Positions 46,835 through 49,994 of a stretch of 49,994 bases of DNA are shown piece after piece. Positions within the stretch are counted from its first letter, which is position 1. Each line of letters opens with the position of its first letter. A program made the translations under genes and the position numbers. Location of the stretch: the NCBI GenBank assembly GCA_018830135.1, contig JAHJTB010000089.1, positions 1 through 49,994 of the forward strand, written 5' to 3'. Origin of the DNA: Pseudomonadota bacterium. Lineage in GTDB: Bacteria; Desulfobacterota; Desulfarculia; Adiutricales; JAGVGV01. The notes beneath the pieces are model-generated. The model ran no database searches and was not told where the DNA came from. It saw only the letters and a program-made list of their open reading frames with translations.

Positions 46835-47140
46835 TGGTGCACTCTCCCTTTGGATGTTTGACGAATCAATCCCGCATGGACGGGTCCCTTATCTCGTTCG
46901 CTCCGCGTCGGGCCGGCGCCTTAGGACATCGGCCCCGGCCTGTTCCTGGGATATCGGCTGCCATCCGCTTCGGCCCGCATTTTTCACCTTGACTTTCAGG
47001 GCGGTGGTGTATTAGGATTTGATCAGATTTTTTACTAAATCCTTGATGGATTGTCAAGCGCTAATTCCCCGTTTCCAAGTCCGGAGCCGCTTTTTCGGGC
47101 CCCAGCGGACGGGTCCAGATCAAATCCGAGGATATCGCGA

Positions 47141-48682
47141 ATGGACACAGAATCGACGATCAATCTCTTTCGAACCATATCCCGATCGGCGCGCCGGTTC
47201 GGGGATAAGACGGCCCTGGTTTCCCATGAAGACCAACGCCTGTCCTACGCCGAACTCGATCGCCTGAGCAACCGGTTCGCCCGGGGACTTTCGGCTTTGG
47301 GCTTTTCCAAGGGCGATCACATCGGCACCCTGTCCTTTAACGCCAACGAACTCCTGATCGCCTTTTTCGGAATTCTGAAGATCGGGGCGGTGGCCGTGAC
47401 GGTCAACGTCCGGCTGGCGGACCCGGAGATTCTATGGCTCCTGGACCATTCCGATGTTGCGGCCCTGGTTTTCGACTCCGACTTCAAGGACCGGGTCGAC
47501 GCGCTGCGACCGGACCTGCCCCGCCTGAAGCACCTGATCATGTTCGGCGGGGAACCCTCCCCCGGCGTGTCGGCCTTCGAGGCCATTCTGGAAAGCGGCT
47601 CGGACCAGGAGTCCGGGGTTGTGGTGGAAGGCGAAGACACGGCCTTTATCATCTACACATCCGGGACCACGGGGCGCCCCAAGGGCGTCATGGTCACGCA
47701 CAACGGTTTCCTGTGGAACTGCGTCAACTGGTCTTGCGCCGGGAGTTTTCGGGAGTGCGACGTCGCGCTTCAGGTCTTCCCCCTCTTCCATGTCGCCGCC
47801 ATCGGCAGCGTCCTGACCCATCTGTATCTCGGGGCCACGATCCACATCAAGAAGTCCTTCGATCCCCGCGACTATATGGAAACCATCGCCCGGGAACGGA
47901 TCAACCGCCTTGCGGCCGCGCCCACGGTCTTCGCCATGCTTCTGGCCCTTCCGGAGATCGAGACGTACGACACGAGTTCCGTGGAACTGATCGGCTCGGG
48001 TTCGGCGATCATGCCCACCGAGATTCAAAGGCGTCTTCAGGCCGTCTTTCCCGCGGCCAGGCTGTTCGACACCTACGGCATGTCCGAGGCCTCCGGCGGC
48101 ATCACCACGCTCCAGACCGAGGACTTTCACCGGAAGACGGCCTGCGTGGGCAGACCGCACCTGAACCTGGAAATGCGGGTCGTCGACGACGATGACCATG
48201 ACGTCTCCGTCGGCCAGGTGGGCGAAGTCATCTTCCGGGGGAACAACCGGATGAAAGGCTACTACAAGGACCCCGAGAATACGAAATCGGCCATACGCGA
48301 CGGCTGGTATCATACCGGCGATATGGGCCGCCTTGACGAAGAGGGGTTTCTGTACATCGTCGACCGGAAGAAGGACATGGTCATCACCGGCGGAGAAAAC
48401 GTCTATCCCCGTGAGGTCGAGGAAGTGCTTTACACGCATCCCGGCATCGCGGAAGCGGCCGTGATCGGCGTGCCGGACGCCAAGTGGGGCGAAGCGGTCA
48501 AGGCGGTGATCGTCCTCAGACCCGGGCATTCCGCCGCGCCCGAGGAAATCATCGCCTTCTGCCGCAAGCATATCGCGGGCTACAAGTGCCCCAAGAGCGT
48601 GGTCTTTGTCGAGGCGCTGCCCAAGAATCCGATCGGCAAGGTACTCAAACGCACGCTCAAGGAACAGTACGACCGGTCGTAA
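47141..48682 (+). CDS. Long-chain fatty-acid--CoA ligase
   Basis: FIIYTSGTTGRPKGVMVTHNG; YGMSEASGG; GWYHTGDMGRLDEEGFLYIVDRKKDMVITGGENVYP. Confidence 0.94.
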   Translation: MDTESTINLFRTISRSARRFGDKTALVSHEDQRLSYAELDRLSNRFARGLSALGFSKGDHIGTLSFNANELLIAFFGILKIGAVAVTVNVRLADPEILWLLDHSDVAALVFDSDFKDRVDALRPDLPRLKHLIMFGGEPSPGVSAFEAILESGSDQESGVVVEGEDTAFIIYTSGTTGRPKGVMVTHNGFLWNCVNWSCAGSFRECDVALQVFPLFHVAAIGSVLTHLYLGATIHIKKSFDPRDYMETIARERINRLAAAPTVFAMLLALPEIETYDTSSVELIGSGSAIMPTEIQRRLQAVFPAARLFDTYGMSEASGGITTLQTEDFHRKTACVGRPHLNLEMRVVDDDDHDVSVGQVGEVIFRGNNRMKGYYKDPENTKSAIRDGWYHTGDMGRLDEEGFLYIVDRKKDMVITGGENVYPREVEEVLYTHPGIAEAAVIGVPDAKWGEAVKAVIVLRPGHSAAPEEIIAFCRKHIAGYKCPKSVVFVEALPKNPIGKVLKRTLKEQYDRS

Positions 48683-48757
48683 GCGGCCGGCACTCGCGGG
48701 CGCGCCTCCCCGGAAGCGCTCTCGGCCCAGCATGTCATCGTCACCAAGGAGGTTGAA

Positions 48758-49906
48758 ATGGGACGACAAATCTATACGGAAGAACATGACATCTTCCGGG
48801 CGGCCTTCAAACGGTACCTGGAAAAGGAGGTCGTTCCTCATCTTGAGGAGTGGGAGGAAAATCATGAAGTCCCCCGCGAGGCCTGGAAGAAGATGGGAGA
48901 ACAGGGCTATATCTGTCCCTGGCTGGAGGAGGAGTACGGGGGCTCGGGGGCCGGCTTCGAGTACTCGATCATCATCAATGAAGAGATGAGCCGGGTCCGG
49001 GCCAACGGGTTTTCGGTCGGGCTGCACAGCGACATTATTGCCCCGTATATCAACAGTTTCGGTTCCGAAGAACAAAAGGCGAAATACCTGCCCGGCGCCG
49101 CCACCGGCGATATCCTTCTGGCCGTGGCCATGACCGAGCCTGACGCCGGCTCCGACCTGCAGGCCATCCGGACCCGCGCGGTCAAGGACGGGGACCACTA
49201 CGTGATCAACGGCCAGAAGACCTTCATCAGCAACGGCTACTGCTGCGACCTGGCCGTGGTGGCCTGCAAGACCGACCCCAACGCCAAGCCGGCCTATAAG
49301 GGCATCAGCCTGATCCTGGTCGAGGCCGGGACGCCCGGGTTCAACAAGGGCCGCCGCCTCCAGAAAATGGGGCTGCAGATCCAGGACACGGCCGAACTGT
49401 ATTTCGAAGACTGCCGCGTTCCGGCCACGAATCTGCTGGGGCAGGAAGGTCGCGGTTTCTATTACCTGATGGACAAGCTGCAGCAGGAGCGGCTGATCGC
49501 GATCATCCGGGCCCAGGTCGGGGCGGAGGAGATGCTCAAGCTGACCATGGACTACGTCAAGCAGCGCCATGCCTTCGGCAAACCCATCGGTTCCTTCCAG
49601 CACAACGCCTTCAAGCTCGCTGAAATGGCCACCGAGATCGAACTGGGCCGGACTTTTTTCGACGATCTGCTGGCCGATCACCTCGAAGGCAGGAACATCG
49701 TCAAGAAGGTTTCCATGGCCAAGTGGTGGATCGGCGAGATGTGCAACCGTGTGGCTTACCAGTGCCTCCAGCTCCACGGCGGGTACGGCTTCATGGACGA
49801 ATACGTCATTTCGAAGTGGTACCGGGACGTGCGGGCCATTACCATCTACGCCGGAACGACCGAGATCATGAAGCAGGTCATCGCCCGGGAGATGGGCCTG
49901 TTGTAA
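48758..49906 (+). CDS. Acyl-CoA dehydrogenase
   Basis: [82 protein letters not shown]. Confidence 0.95.
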   Translation: MGRQIYTEEHDIFRAAFKRYLEKEVVPHLEEWEENHEVPREAWKKMGEQGYICPWLEEEYGGSGAGFEYSIIINEEMSRVRANGFSVGLHSDIIAPYINSFGSEEQKAKYLPGAATGDILLAVAMTEPDAGSDLQAIRTRAVKDGDHYVINGQKTFISNGYCCDLAVVACKTDPNAKPAYKGISLILVEAGTPGFNKGRRLQKMGLQIQDTAELYFEDCRVPATNLLGQEGRGFYYLMDKLQQERLIAIIRAQVGAEEMLKLTMDYVKQRHAFGKPIGSFQHNAFKLAEMATEIELGRTFFDDLLADHLEGRNIVKKVSMAKWWIGEMCNRVAYQCLQLHGGYGFMDEYVISKWYRDVRAITIYAGTTEIMKQVIAREMGLL

Positions 49907-49923
49907 AGCGATCACCAAGAACA

Positions 49924-49955
49924 GCAAAGGGGCGCGAACTCTCGCGCCCCTTTGC
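49924..49955 (+). terminator. Rho-independent-like terminator after acyl-CoA dehydrogenase
   Basis: Perfect 14-bp stem GCAAAGGGGCGCGA-actc-TCGCGCCCCTTTGC followed by GTTTATT. Confidence 0.75.
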
Positions 49956-49994
49956 GTTTATTGGCCAGACTTCGGCAGGTGGCCGTCAGCCCGA

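Noticed and set aside
47432-49927. 831-aa antisense ORF opposite CoA ligase and acyl-CoA dehydrogenase
   Set aside because: Sense strand encodes clear conserved enzymes; long antisense frames are expected in high-GC DNA and the translation shows no recognisable domain. Same logic applied to antisense ORFs such as 4777-5919, 7243-8553, 16153-17541, 20199-21620, 21875-23857, 28440-30029, 31666-33471 and 33173-35074.
1-49994. CRISPR arrays or rRNA genes
   Set aside because: No regularly spaced direct repeats and no rRNA-like sequence noticed.

Overview
High-GC bacterial chromosome segment whose gene content suggests an anaerobic Desulfobacterota/deltaproteobacterium-like organism (inference only, no search run). 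Left to right: (i) the end of a chemotaxis/signalling operon: CheA (cut by the window edge), CheY, a STAS protein, a soluble MCP-like protein and a very large multi-PAS hybrid histidine kinase; (ii) an acyl-CoA synthetase, a YajD-like HNH protein, a UspA protein, a receiver-like protein and RimO; (iii) an ARMT1/DUF89-like protein, CobQ and a cob(I)alamin adenosyltransferase; (iv) a 2-hydroxyacyl-CoA dehydratase-type pair and a GAF-GGDEF protein; (v) tRNA-Leu(UAA) followed by an accessory region with an AT-rich K+-channel-like gene, a Fic protein and a HicAB-like pair, in which truncated copies of the 3' end of a neighbouring spermidine-synthase-like membrane gene separate the cargo genes; (vi) an AmmeMemoRadiSam cluster (radical SAM AmrS, fused Memo-AMMECR1, NapH/NapG-like polyferredoxin, DUF362) in which nearly every protein carries an apparent export signal or is membrane-bound; (vii) a long acyl-CoA/beta-oxidation-type cluster with a BKACE, a DUF35 protein and a thiolase homologue lacking the nucleophilic Cys. 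A two-hairpin dispersed repeat occurs at least twice, with a third partial copy. Best leads: the apparently extracytoplasmic AmmeMemoRadiSam module and the accessory hotspot with repeated gene 3' ends. All calls come from reading the sequence and supplied translations; no database search was possible.
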